A DNA stretch of 14,277 nt from the NCBI GenBank assembly GCA_964353405.1, contig CAYGWJ010000295.1, positions 1 to 14,277 of the forward strand, given 5' to 3'. Under the pieces are notes generated by a model. It had not been told where the DNA came from, searched no databases, and was given only the letters and a program-made list of their open reading frames with translations. Numbering within the stretch: the first letter of the stretch is position 1; each line of letters opens with the position of its first letter. Position numbers and translations under genes: made by a program. This stretch comes from JBGLNJ01 sp964353405 (GTDB taxonomy: Bacteria; Chloroflexota; Anaerolineae; Fen-1058). This document shows positions 1 to 7,421 of the stretch, piece by piece.

Positions 1-910
1 CTTCGTTGATGCGCTGCATCTCGCCCAGCTCGGCCTGGCGTGTTTCGACGCGGACCTGGAACACTTTGCTCTCTTCGATGGAGCGCTGGCTGGCCAGCGC
101 CAGCTCTTGCATCCTGTGCGAGTCGGCCTGGTAGCGGGAGAGGTAATCGGGGATGGGCGCAATTTGCTTGCCGACTTGATCCGCAAAGGTTCGCATCTCT
201 TGCGCGCGGTGAAAGTCGTTGACGCGCAGCTCCTCAACGACTTTATCTTGCTCTTGCAGCCGCTTTTGGAATTCACCCAGGCGCAGCGGCACGCGCTGAA
301 CGTTGTCGTCCAGCAGCGTCATCTTGCCCGACATGGCATCCAACCGTTTGGAAAAGTTGGTCACGTCCTCTTCGAGTTCCGCGATGCGCTTGGCATCCTG
401 GCGGCGGTTCTCTTCCAGATAGATCACACTTTGAACGCGGTCCTCGGTGCGCACCGCCAACTCGTCCACCCGCTGGCCAAGGCGCGCCAGCACCTCGCCC
501 AGCCTCCGCTCTTCCGCGCGGCGCATGGGCAGCTCGTCTTCCAGCGGCTTGATGCGGGGCAGGTCCTTGCGAATCTCGGTGATCGCGCGGCCAATGGACT
601 CGGCCTCGACTTTGCGCAGGCGGTCCGCTTCGCGCGCGGATTTTTGCTGCGAGTCGTCACGGCGATCCATCTCGCCCATGAGATCAGTCTTGAACTGTTC
701 GAGGACTTTATCAAATTGGGGCAGCTTGCTCAGGGCAATCTGGGCGGCCGTCAGCGTGGTCTGGAGCTCCTGGACGCGCCTGCTCTGCTCGGCCAGCTCG
801 TTCGCCAGTCCATTCGCTTTCTGCTCGAGCGTGGCGAGCGCCGCCTTGTCCTTGCGGCGCTCCGATTCCAGCCAGTTGAGCATTTGTGTGACTTGAGTTA
901 GATCATCCAT
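1..910 (-). CDS. Coiled-coil protein of unknown function (N-terminal 303 residues, runs off window)
   Basis: I translated the minus strand from the ATG at 910-908 and found no stop down to the window edge, so at least 303 codons are open and the C-terminus is missing. The start is supported by GGAGG at 920-916, five bases before the ATG. The protein begins MDDLTQVTQMLNWLESERRK and is almost entirely Glu, Lys, Arg, Gln, Leu and Ala in heptad-like runs, for example the LEQKANGLANELAEQ stretch. There is no signal peptide, membrane segment or enzymatic motif. Such proteins are usually structural or scaffold proteins, or SMC-like rods, but the sequence does not say which. A divergent promoter and a palindromic repeat lie upstream. 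The long reading frame on the opposite strand (107-901) is a shadow of the biased codon use. Confidence 0.82.
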   Translation of the reverse strand, partial: MDDLTQVTQMLNWLESERRKDKAALATLEQKANGLANELAEQSRRVQELQTTLTAAQIALSKLPQFDKVLEQFKTDLMGEMDRRDDSQQKSAREADRLRKVEAESIGRAITEIRKDLPRIKPLEDELPMRRAEERRLGEVLARLGQRVDELAVRTEDRVQSVIYLEENRRQDAKRIAELEEDVTNFSKRLDAMSGKMTLLDDNVQRVPLRLGEFQKRLQEQDKVVEELRVNDFHRAQEMRTFADQVGKQIAPIPDYLSRYQADSHRMQELALASQRSIEESKVFQVRVETRQAELGEMQRINE

Positions 911-1037
911 GCCATCCTCCCGCGCACTGACCGCACTCGGAGCCTGTCTGAAAAGTAGCTTAGCTCCTTGTGGGCGAACGGGCACAAGGCCCTAAACTAC
1001 GGGCTTTTCAGACACCCTCTCAGATCGAGTTGCGGCG
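911..1037 (-). promoter_or_regulatory. Leader of the coiled-coil gene, containing a palindromic repeat
   Basis: This is the inferred 5' untranslated region, about 121 nt, between the predicted minus-strand -10 box (1043-1038) and the ATG at 910. Most of it is the palindromic element at 940-1019. About 20 nt of plain sequence follow the element before the GGAGG ribosome site at 920-916. The transcription start near 1031 is inferred from the -10 box, not observed. Confidence 0.45.
940..1019 (-). repeat. Palindromic MITE-like element or structured leader, copy 1
   Basis: An imperfect palindrome of about 80 bp. The outer arms TGTCTGAAAAG (945-955) and CTTTTCAGACA (1004-1014) pair perfectly over 11 bp. 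An inner hairpin pairs CCTTGTG (966-972) with CACAAGG (983-989) around a 10-nt loop. A second, diverged copy lies at 9357-9453 in the opposite genomic orientation. The two share an exact 18-nt block, CGGGCACAAGGCCCTAAA (979-996), and the similarity extends across both ends. The element has no reading frame of its own and no visible transposase, so it would be non-autonomous if mobile. I see no clear target duplication at this copy. Confidence 0.8.
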
Positions 1038-1065
1038 ATTATAACACATCGGGAACTCTTGGCAA
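1038..1065 (-). promoter_or_regulatory. Sigma-70-type promoter for the coiled-coil gene
   Basis: Reading the minus strand, TTGCCA (1065-1060) is followed after 16 bp by a perfect TATAAT (1043-1038). It fires away from the glycosyltransferase promoter, and the two -35 boxes are only 7 bp apart. Prediction by consensus match only. Confidence 0.6.
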
Positions 1066-1072
1066 TCAGTGC

Positions 1073-1100
1073 TTGACGTTTTGCGCTGCGCCACTATAAT
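1073..1100 (+). promoter_or_regulatory. Sigma-70-type promoter for the glycosyltransferase operon
   Basis: TTGACG (1073-1078), a 16-bp spacer and a perfect TATAAT (1095-1100). Transcription would start near 1107, giving a leader of about 30 nt before the ribosome site AAGGAG at 1125-1130. It is a strong consensus match and is positioned correctly for the gene starting at 1137. Confidence 0.7.
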
Positions 1101-1136
1101 CACTCGTACTGCGTATCTGTGCATAAGGAGTTGTGC

Positions 1137-2255
1137 TTGAACATTGCTCTGGACGCGCGTCTGGCCTATTACCAGCGCGGCGGCATCGGACAGTACATTC
1201 TCCATCTCATTAAAGAATTCGCGCGGATCGCTCCTGGCGGCGATTTCATCATCCTTCGCAGCCGCAAGGAGCCTGGGCCGCTTGCGCCGGGCTTGCGCGA
1301 CGCGCCGCTGTGGACACCGCCCCACAATCGCTTTGAGCAGATCGCTCTGCCGATGGAATTGGCGCGGCTGGGCATTGATTTGCTGCACAGCCCGGATTTC
1401 ATCCCGCCTTTCCGGGGACGTTTTCGCCGCCTCATCACCGTCCATGACTTGACGTTTCTCTATTACCCGCACTTTCTCACCGACGCCAGCCGCCGCTATT
1501 ACAATGATCAGATCGAGCGTGCGGTCCGCAGCGCGGATCACATCAGCGCAGACTCGACCCATACCAAAGACGACCTGATACGCCGGCTCAACGTCCCACC
1601 CGATAAAGTGACGGTGGTTTTACTGGCGCATGACCCGGCGTATCGTCCACTCGATGCCCTCGCCTGCGCTTCGATTCTGGCGCGACACGGCTTGGAACCG
1701 GATTATATCCTGTTTACGGGGACACTCGAGCCGCGCAAGAATGTGGCCGGGCTCTTGATCGCTTACCGGGCGTTGTGCGACCGTCAACCGTCCGGCTTTA
1801 GCCGAACGCCTCAACTCGTTCTAGCCGGACGGCGCGGCTGGCTGTATGACGAGATCTTTGAGCGCATCGCCGCACTCGGGCTAGAGGACCGCGTGCGCTT
1901 TGTGGAAAACGCGCCCAATGCAGATCTCGTCGCACTTTACAACGCGGCCCGGCTGTTCGTCCTACCCTCGTTCTACGAGGGATTTGGTCTGACCGTGCTG
2001 GAGGCGATGGCGTGCGGCACGCCCGTCGTCTGCTCGGAACGCGGCTCGCTGCCCCAAGTCGCCGGCGATGCCGCGCTGCTCATCAACCCAGACGACCTCG
2101 ACGGATTAACGTCTGCGATGGAACGCGCGTTGGAAGATGAATCGCTGCGCGCGCAAATGCGCTCAAAGGGACTGGCCCAGGCTGCGCGCTTCTCGTGGGA
2201 AAAAACGGCGCAAGAGACCTTGAGCCTATATCGCGCTTTAAAAATCAATGACTGA
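1137..2255 (+). CDS. Family GT4 glycosyltransferase
   Basis: Transfers a sugar from an activated donor, probably a nucleotide sugar, onto a glycan or lipid-linked acceptor at the cytoplasmic face of the membrane. I choose the TTG at 1137, giving 372 residues, because AAGGAG (1125-1130) sits six bases upstream. The resulting start, MNIALDARLAYYQRGGIGQY, carries the family's GGIGxY donor-side loop. A GTG at 1119 is in frame but lies before the ribosome site. Later motifs are VHDLTF (102-107), GTLEPRKN (195-202) and the C-terminal Rossmann-domain EGFGLTVLE motif (E281 to E289, the EX7E pair), followed by ACGTPVV. The layout resembles mannosyltransferase-like GT4 enzymes, but donor and acceptor cannot be read from sequence. 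It is the first gene of an operon; the next gene starts 36 bp downstream. Confidence 0.9.
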   Translation: MNIALDARLAYYQRGGIGQYILHLIKEFARIAPGGDFIILRSRKEPGPLAPGLRDAPLWTPPHNRFEQIALPMELARLGIDLLHSPDFIPPFRGRFRRLITVHDLTFLYYPHFLTDASRRYYNDQIERAVRSADHISADSTHTKDDLIRRLNVPPDKVTVVLLAHDPAYRPLDALACASILARHGLEPDYILFTGTLEPRKNVAGLLIAYRALCDRQPSGFSRTPQLVLAGRRGWLYDEIFERIAALGLEDRVRFVENAPNADLVALYNAARLFVLPSFYEGFGLTVLEAMACGTPVVCSERGSLPQVAGDAALLINPDDLDGLTSAMERALEDESLRAQMRSKGLAQAARFSWEKTAQETLSLYRALKIND

Positions 2256-2291
2256 GGCCCCTGTCTGCTTTGCTCCAAGGAGGGGTGACGA

Positions 2292-3578
2292 ATGAAAGCC
2301 AAGACCATGCGCATTCTCTTTCTGACTCCCCAACTCCCCTACCCGCCTCACAAGGGCACCACGATGAGGAACTATTACCTCATCGCCCATCTAGCCGCTC
2401 GCCACGAGATTGACCTGCTGACGGTCGTCGAATCGGAACACGAACTGCGCCGTTCTACACCCTTAACGACGCTGTGCCGCCGCATAGAGGGCGTCGCCAT
2501 GCCAAAGCGAAGCCTCTCGCGCCGCGCCGCCGACACCTTGCTTTCACCCTGGCCGGACATGGGCTTGCGCCTGTGGTCACCAGAGTTCGCCGCCAGGCTC
2601 GACGCCTGGCTCACGGATGGCGATTACGATGTCGTCCAGGTCGAAGGCATCGAGCTGGCGCGTTACGCGCTCCAAGATGCAAGCAGCGAGAGGCGACACG
2701 CAAAACGCGCGCGCAGCGAGCAATATGTGTTCGATGACCACAACTGCGAATACCTCCTCCAGCAGCGCACGTTCGAGACCGACCTGCACACGCTTCATCC
2801 CAAACGGTGGATCGGCGCGGCCTACTCGTTCGCGCAATGGCGTAAACTGTGCACATTCGAGGCGTCCATCTGCCGCGCCGCCGACCACGTCTTGGCTGTA
2901 TCCGGCGCGGACGCCGCTGCGCTGCAACGTCTGGTGCCAGGGCTGGATGTGACGGTCGTGCCGAACGGGATTGACGTGGAAAGCTATGCCACCTTCATCC
3001 CCGACCCTTCCCGCATCGGACGCCTGGCGCTGACCGGGGAAGGGACAACAAGCCTGGTCTTTACCGGGACGATGGACTTTCGCCCGAATGTGGACGCGGC
3101 GCTGTGGTTTGCGCAAGAAGTGTTGCCCCTCATCCGGCAAGAGGAGCCTGGCGCGCGTTTCGTCGTCGTGGGGCAAAAGCCGCACCGCCGACTCGACACG
3201 CTTCGCGTGGGCGGGCGCGACGACGTGACGCTCACAGGCGCAGTGGATGACACGCGGCCCTACATCGCGGAAGCCATTGTCTACGTCGTGCCACTGAGGA
3301 TGGGCGGCGGAACTCGTTTCAAAATCCTGGAGGCGGCGGCGATGAGCAAGGCGATGGTCAGCACATCACTCGGATGCGAAGGATTCCCGGTGAAACATGG
3401 ACAGGAGCTTTTGATCGCCGATTCGCCGCGCGAATTTGCCGACGCAGTCATCGCGCTCCTGCGCGGCCCGGCTCGACGCGCAGAACTGGGAGCCAATGCC
3501 CGCGCGTTGGCGAATGCCTACGACTGGAAAAACATCATTCCGAAGATGGAAGAGATATACGTGAAACGTAAGGCGTGA
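2292..3578 (+). CDS. Family GT4 glycosyltransferase, second gene of the operon
   Basis: A second GT-B fold glycosyltransferase, 428 residues, only distantly similar to its neighbour. The ATG at 2292 has AAGGAGG at 2277-2283, eight bases upstream. An ATG at 2307 (MRILFLTPQLPYPPHKG) would also fit the family start but lacks that spacing. Visible motifs are the N-terminal PQLPYPPHKGT loop, DDHNCEY (148-154), VVPNGID (222-228), TGTMDFRPNVDA (258-269) and the C-terminal donor-binding GGGTRFKILEA region (338-348). The last group resembles the sugar transferases of exopolysaccharide clusters that use PLxxGGGxRxKxLEA in place of the classical EX7E loop. The acceptor is unknown. It ends 4 bp from the convergent membrane gene at 3583, with no terminator visible between them. 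Confidence 0.88.
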   Translation: MKAKTMRILFLTPQLPYPPHKGTTMRNYYLIAHLAARHEIDLLTVVESEHELRRSTPLTTLCRRIEGVAMPKRSLSRRAADTLLSPWPDMGLRLWSPEFAARLDAWLTDGDYDVVQVEGIELARYALQDASSERRHAKRARSEQYVFDDHNCEYLLQQRTFETDLHTLHPKRWIGAAYSFAQWRKLCTFEASICRAADHVLAVSGADAAALQRLVPGLDVTVVPNGIDVESYATFIPDPSRIGRLALTGEGTTSLVFTGTMDFRPNVDAALWFAQEVLPLIRQEEPGARFVVVGQKPHRRLDTLRVGGRDDVTLTGAVDDTRPYIAEAIVYVVPLRMGGGTRFKILEAAAMSKAMVSTSLGCEGFPVKHGQELLIADSPREFADAVIALLRGPARRAELGANARALANAYDWKNIIPKMEEIYVKRKA

Positions 3579-3582
3579 GCCT

Positions 3583-4998
3583 TTACGGAGCCGAGAAGAA
3601 CGTATAGCAGGACACGACCGAGCGCAGCGCCGACTCGACCACGCCGGGGAACAAGCCCAAACCCACGACGATGATGAAACTCAGCACAACCAGCGCAACC
3701 ATCAAGCGCGGCTCGCGTGGGTGCTCTAAAGCCTTGGCCGATTCCGAAGGTGGCTGAAACACGTAATCCAGCCCGCGCAATGTGCCGGCTGCCACACCCA
3801 GCGTGGCGCCCAGCACCGCCAGCACATAAGGAGAGGGGGCCGACGCCAGCACGCGCGCTTCCGACCAGCGCCCCACGAACCCCGTCAGCGGCGGAATGCC
3901 CGCCAATGAAAATCCGCCCACGATCAACGCCGCGGCGGTCCACGGGTAGAACCAGCCCATTCCCGACAGCTTTTCGAACTGCGAAGATTTCACGTGCCGG
4001 CGGGCCAGTGTCAACCCCAGTGCCAGAACCCCCAGACTTACCGGCCGAGCCAGCGTCGCCAGCATGACAGCCGCAAGCCCCGCCGGAGTGCGCATTCCCA
4101 ATACAATCAGCCCGCAGCCATAGTCCGCCAGCACACCATAGCTCAGCACATGGACAAAGTCATAGCTGGAAAACGCCAACAGTCCGCCGACGACCGCCGT
4201 CAAAAGCCCCAAGAACTGCAAGATGCGGAACATGTCCTGTTGACTAGAGAGCCAGGGATATTCTTGCAGCACGTCGAACAGCAAGAACCAGGTGACGCTG
4301 TTGAACACGGTCAGCACAAAGACCGCCGCCACGGGCGGCGATTCCTCTACGACCGGCCTGATCCAAATGTGGAAAGGCACGACACCCAACAGCAACACAA
4401 ATCCCGCCGTCAGCGCCAGCATGATATTGCGCGCCAGGCCCGTGTCGGTGGGATTGAGAGCATGGAGATCCAACAGCCAACTGGCAACCATGAACGCAGG
4501 CAACGCCAGCGTCATCAGCACAAGGAAGCGCAGCGCCCCGCGTGTCTTGCCGGACAGCCCACTTTCAAGAAAAATGGTCGCCAGCACGGCCGTAATCGTC
4601 AACAAGAGCGAAGCGTAGAGAAACGGGCGGGCAACCAGCGCCGCCGAAAGCAGCCCCAGGATCGCCAATCCCAACGGAAAAAATGACGCACCGGGATTCG
4701 CTCGCCAGCCGATCATGAACAGGCCGGCTGCCACCAGGAACAGGCCCGCCAGGACGATACGGTCAGCGCCGGTAATGACCAGTTGCCGGCCCAGCACCTC
4801 CACCGGCGCTCCCAGCATCACCTGTCGTCCACCAACCATGGCCACCTGGTCAAGCGGCAGCCACAACGCGCCCACGCCCAACACCGCCGCCACACCGGTT
4901 GCGATGAACGCGGCCAGCGTCTGCAGTCGGTGCACGACATAGAGCACCACCGCCACGACGAGCGGCACGACGATGAACAACAGCACGCCGGCGATCAT
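3583..4998 (-). CDS. NuoM/NuoN-like proton-antiporter-family membrane subunit
   Basis: A 471-residue polytopic protein of the complex I / Mrp / hydrogenase membrane-subunit superfamily, with roughly 12-14 hydrophobic segments. The family signatures are GVVPFHIWIRP (205-215, the usual PxHxWLP segment), SSYDFVHVLSYGVL (277-290) and FSLAGIPPLTGFVGRW (363-378). Its ATG overlaps the stop of the upstream HyfE/NuoK-like gene by 4 nt (ATGA at 4998-4995), so the two are probably translationally coupled. By-eye alignment suggests Ser130 where the TM5 Glu usually sits, Leu203 for the TM7 Lys, Asn233 for the TM8 Lys and Arg377 for the TM12 Lys. If so, this member may not translocate protons in the standard way. 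It could equally be called NuoN-like or MrpD-like. Confidence 0.8.
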   Translation of the reverse strand: MIAGVLLFIVVPLVVAVVLYVVHRLQTLAAFIATGVAAVLGVGALWLPLDQVAMVGGRQVMLGAPVEVLGRQLVITGADRIVLAGLFLVAAGLFMIGWRANPGASFFPLGLAILGLLSAALVARPFLYASLLLTITAVLATIFLESGLSGKTRGALRFLVLMTLALPAFMVASWLLDLHALNPTDTGLARNIMLALTAGFVLLLGVVPFHIWIRPVVEESPPVAAVFVLTVFNSVTWFLLFDVLQEYPWLSSQQDMFRILQFLGLLTAVVGGLLAFSSYDFVHVLSYGVLADYGCGLIVLGMRTPAGLAAVMLATLARPVSLGVLALGLTLARRHVKSSQFEKLSGMGWFYPWTAAALIVGGFSLAGIPPLTGFVGRWSEARVLASAPSPYVLAVLGATLGVAAGTLRGLDYVFQPPSESAKALEHPREPRLMVALVVLSFIIVVGLGLFPGVVESALRSVVSCYTFFSAP

Positions 4999-5654
4999 GC
5001 TTCGCTCTCCTCGACCGACTCGGCCACCGTGTGCACCGTCGTCAAGTATGAAATCGCCAGCGCGATCATGAAATTCACGACGCCCAAGAACCCCACTACA
5101 GCCAGGCTCTGCTCGATACTGCTATAGAACAGCTCAAAGCCTGTGAACAGCGTGAGTAGGCCCAGGCCCCCCTTGAACGGCTCGTCGGCCAGCGCGATGG
5201 CAAACGCGCCCATCAACCCCAACGTGAACACACCAAAGGACACTTCGAGTGGAACATTCGCCAGCGACAGCTTGAGCGCAGCGCTAAAGGCCAGCGCCAC
5301 CCCCATCAGCGCCGTCATGACCCGGAACGGCACGCCGAGCATCAGCACGAGCTGAAAACGACTGGGCCGATCCTCTTCTTCCAGAGGCAATTTACCCCAG
5401 CCTGCCCGCCGCGCCGTGATGTACAACACCACACAGATCATCACGCCGATGAGGGTCTTGATGGCGGCAATCTCGGGGCGGATGACGCGCGTCAGCAAGA
5501 GTCCAGCCAGCACATACTGCGTCGCCAGCGCAAACACGCACGCCCGCCAGTCGGTGATGGCCACAATCAACCCGGCGGTGGCGGCTAACCCCAAGAGTGT
5601 CACCGTCGTCGGCACCACCGCCAGCCGCGCCAGAATCTCGGTCAGCGTCGGCAT
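4995..5654 (-). CDS. HyfE/NuoK-like membrane subunit
   Basis: A 219-residue protein with about six hydrophobic segments. The ATG at 5654 has AAGGGAG (5666-5660) five bases upstream. The length matches hydrogenase-4 component E (HyfE, about 216 residues), whose C-terminal half resembles NuoK. Here the C-terminal part (about 163-204) contains FTGFELFYSSIE, which aligns with the NuoK GLEIMINAS helix and keeps its key Glu (Glu174). The second NuoK Glu appears to be Asn194. A Lys/Glu-bearing helix near 58-80 (RPEIAAIKTLIG) is also notable in a membrane segment. The C-terminal tail is acidic (ESVEESEA). The assignment rests on length, topology and context, so it is less certain than its neighbours. 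It sits between two antiporter-like subunits, as small subunits do in Mrp and hydrogenase clusters. Confidence 0.6.
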   Translation of the reverse strand: MPTLTEILARLAVVPTTVTLLGLAATAGLIVAITDWRACVFALATQYVLAGLLLTRVIRPEIAAIKTLIGVMICVVLYITARRAGWGKLPLEEEDRPSRFQLVLMLGVPFRVMTALMGVALAFSAALKLSLANVPLEVSFGVFTLGLMGAFAIALADEPFKGGLGLLTLFTGFELFYSSIEQSLAVVGFLGVVNFMIALAISYLTTVHTVAESVEESEA

Positions 5655-5763
5655 CGTCGCTCCCTTGATTCAAGACGGTCGCCCAGCGTGTATGCGCCAC
5701 ACAAATCCACACTTGTGGGCAGACGCCTGGCAAACAATGCGCCCAGAGCTGGTTCGGATCGCA
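5655..5763. other. Intergenic gap inside the membrane-subunit operon
   Basis: This 109-bp gap separates the first and second genes of the minus-strand membrane cluster and is unusually wide given the 4-nt overlap of the next pair. It holds the AAGGGAG ribosome site at 5666-5660. I see no convincing promoter, terminator or small gene in it. Confidence 0.5.
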
Positions 5764-7347
5764 TCATCGGCGCACATAAAGAAAGACGAGCGCCAGGATC
5801 ACCAGCATCCACAGGAATGCTCCTTCGCCTTCCAACAGATCGGCCAGCAATAATCCCAGGCGAGCAGGACTCTGCATCACTGGCAACAAGATCGAGTACA
5901 ACCAGTCCAGCCGGATGATGCGACTGGTCATCTCGCCCAAGCCACTCGTGCTCGCGCGCAATCGCCCGGCTGCCAAGGCCAATACGAGGCCGATCACCAG
6001 CGGAATGCCCCAAGCCACCCAAACGGCTGCGCTCAACCCGGCACCTGACACAGGCGGCGCAAGCACTCCACCTATCAGCGGCACTGCGCCCACGACCAGC
6101 GCGGCCCCGTATCCGACCCTCGCCAACAGGCCTGGCGGCAACGGGCTGTCGTCCGGTGTGAACAGGCGGCGCAACATCGCGCCGATCAACAGACTCTCGG
6201 CGATGAGCGCCCACACGAGCTGCCCGTTCACTTGGCTCGCACTTTGATAGAACGCGGAGCGGCTGACAAAGCCCAGGGTCAACGGCAAGCCCGCCAGCGT
6301 CGCCGCGCCCAACGCTGAAGGGATCGCCCATGGCCAGGTTGAGCGCCCAAAGGGCCGCCCGACAAACAACAATGTCAATCCAAGCAGCCAACTGGCCGCG
6401 CCGACCGCTAACGCTTCGGCCTGCATCCTGCCGCTGGTGGCCGCCAGAATCAACATGCCGCCATAGCCCAGCGCCATGTACGGAAACGACTCGCGCGGGT
6501 CGGATTGCAGCCACGCCTGCACGCCGCCGATCAAAGCCGTGACGAATGCAATCGTCGGCCACACACTTGCTTCCGGCAGAGCTTGCATCACGGCCAGGCG
6601 TGCCCACAGTGAAAGGCCCGCCGCCGCCGGGACAAGGTAGACCAGAACCGCGCGGTCCAGCTCGCTCACTAGCTCGACCGGCTGCCAGATGTGCAGCGGG
6701 TAAAGCCCCAATCGGAGCGCCGCCGCCAGGCCCATCACGCTTCGCGCCGACGCAGGCAACATCAACAAGTGCCAATAGGGGCTGAGGTGATCCTGCTCGA
6801 TGAGCACGGCCACCAGCCACACCGACAACGTTGCCAACCCGTTGAGGCCCAGCGCCACCTGCGCGCGCCGTCCGCTGGATGATCCGCCCCGCACCAACAG
6901 CACCGCACAAAACAACCCGTCGAGCAGGCCCCAGCAGAGAGCAAGTGTGAGGATGTTGGCGGCAAACACACTGCCCAGTCCCACGGCCAGCATGGCCAGC
7001 ATCAGCGCGCGGCTGAAGGCAGACAGCGACGTCTCCTCCGAAGCCAGAGCTGTCTGCCACGTCAACGACACGGCAAAACCGGCCACGAGCAAAGCCAAGC
7101 CCAACAGCCAGGCGGTTGAATCCACGCGCAGGCTGACAGCCGAGCCGACGAGTGTCACAGGCCGCCAATCCAGCGCCACCGTCGAGGCGGGCAACTGCCG
7201 CTGCAACGGCAACATGGAAACCACCGCCAATCCAGTAGCGACTGCCATAATCAGGCTAGGCCAACGGAAATGCACGAGCGCGCTCACAGCCATCAGAAAC
7301 GCGCCCGCCAGCAAACATAGAATGGGGATGAGAGGGGAGATTGACAT
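5764..7347 (-). CDS. NuoL/M/N-like proton-antiporter-family membrane subunit
   Basis: A 527-residue, very hydrophobic protein with about 14 membrane segments. It belongs to the proton-antiporter superfamily because of RLGLYPLHIWQP (212-223, the PLHxWLP segment) and TLAGLPLTLGFVSR late in the chain. It is a diverged member. The TM5 position normally held by Glu appears to be Gly140 (CWGLLDGL, with Asp143 one turn on), and the TM7 Lys appears to be Arg212. It lacks the long lateral helix extension of true NuoL. The C-terminus (LLEGEGAFLWMLVILALVFLY) is a final membrane helix of the type seen in orphan complex-I-like proteins. It is the first gene of a three-gene operon. No Shine-Dalgarno sequence precedes the ATG at 7347; a predicted -10 box lies only 12 bp upstream. 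Confidence 0.75.
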   Translation of the reverse strand: MSISPLIPILCLLAGAFLMAVSALVHFRWPSLIMAVATGLAVVSMLPLQRQLPASTVALDWRPVTLVGSAVSLRVDSTAWLLGLALLVAGFAVSLTWQTALASEETSLSAFSRALMLAMLAVGLGSVFAANILTLALCWGLLDGLFCAVLLVRGGSSSGRRAQVALGLNGLATLSVWLVAVLIEQDHLSPYWHLLMLPASARSVMGLAAALRLGLYPLHIWQPVELVSELDRAVLVYLVPAAAGLSLWARLAVMQALPEASVWPTIAFVTALIGGVQAWLQSDPRESFPYMALGYGGMLILAATSGRMQAEALAVGAASWLLGLTLLFVGRPFGRSTWPWAIPSALGAATLAGLPLTLGFVSRSAFYQSASQVNGQLVWALIAESLLIGAMLRRLFTPDDSPLPPGLLARVGYGAALVVGAVPLIGGVLAPPVSGAGLSAAVWVAWGIPLVIGLVLALAAGRLRASTSGLGEMTSRIIRLDWLYSILLPVMQSPARLGLLLADLLEGEGAFLWMLVILALVFLYVRR

Positions 7348-7359
7348 GGTTGTAATGGG

Positions 7360-7388
7360 ATTCTAACACACAAAGCACGAGGCCGCAA
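7360..7388 (-). promoter_or_regulatory. Predicted promoter for the membrane-subunit operon
   Basis: On the minus strand, TTGCGG (7388-7383), a 17-bp spacer and TAGAAT (7365-7360). Transcription would start near 7353, only about six bases before the ATG at 7347, so the mRNA would be essentially leaderless. That agrees with the absence of a ribosome site there. Confidence 0.5.
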
Positions 7389-7395
7389 ACAATAT

Positions 7396-7421
7396 GGGGG
7401 CCGGCCCAGGAACTTGCCCCC
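7396..7421 (-). terminator. Possible weak terminator after the dehydrogenase gene
   Basis: GCCCCC (7416-7421) and GGGGGC (7396-7401) can form a 6-bp GC stem immediately after the dehydrogenase stop codon. On the minus strand it is followed by a weak U-containing run (ATATTGTTTG). The loop is 14 nt and the U-tract is poor, so this is tentative. Confidence 0.3.

Noticed and set aside
107..901. 264-codon open frame on the plus strand
   Set aside because: It lies antisense to the coiled-coil gene, which has a proper ribosome site and a coherent composition. The antisense product has no recognisable family and no start signal.
3579..3582. Terminator between the convergent genes ending at 3578 and 3583
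   Set aside because: Only 4 bp separate them, and no stem with a T-tract is visible on either side.
3994..4686. 230-codon Gln/Arg-rich frame
   Set aside because: Antisense shadow of the NuoM/N-like membrane gene; low-complexity composition follows from hydrophobic codons on the other strand.
5642..7168. 508-codon open frame on the minus strand
   Set aside because: It is in another frame of the 527-residue membrane protein. Its product is rich in Arg, Gly and Ala with no domain, as expected from GC-biased shadow frames.
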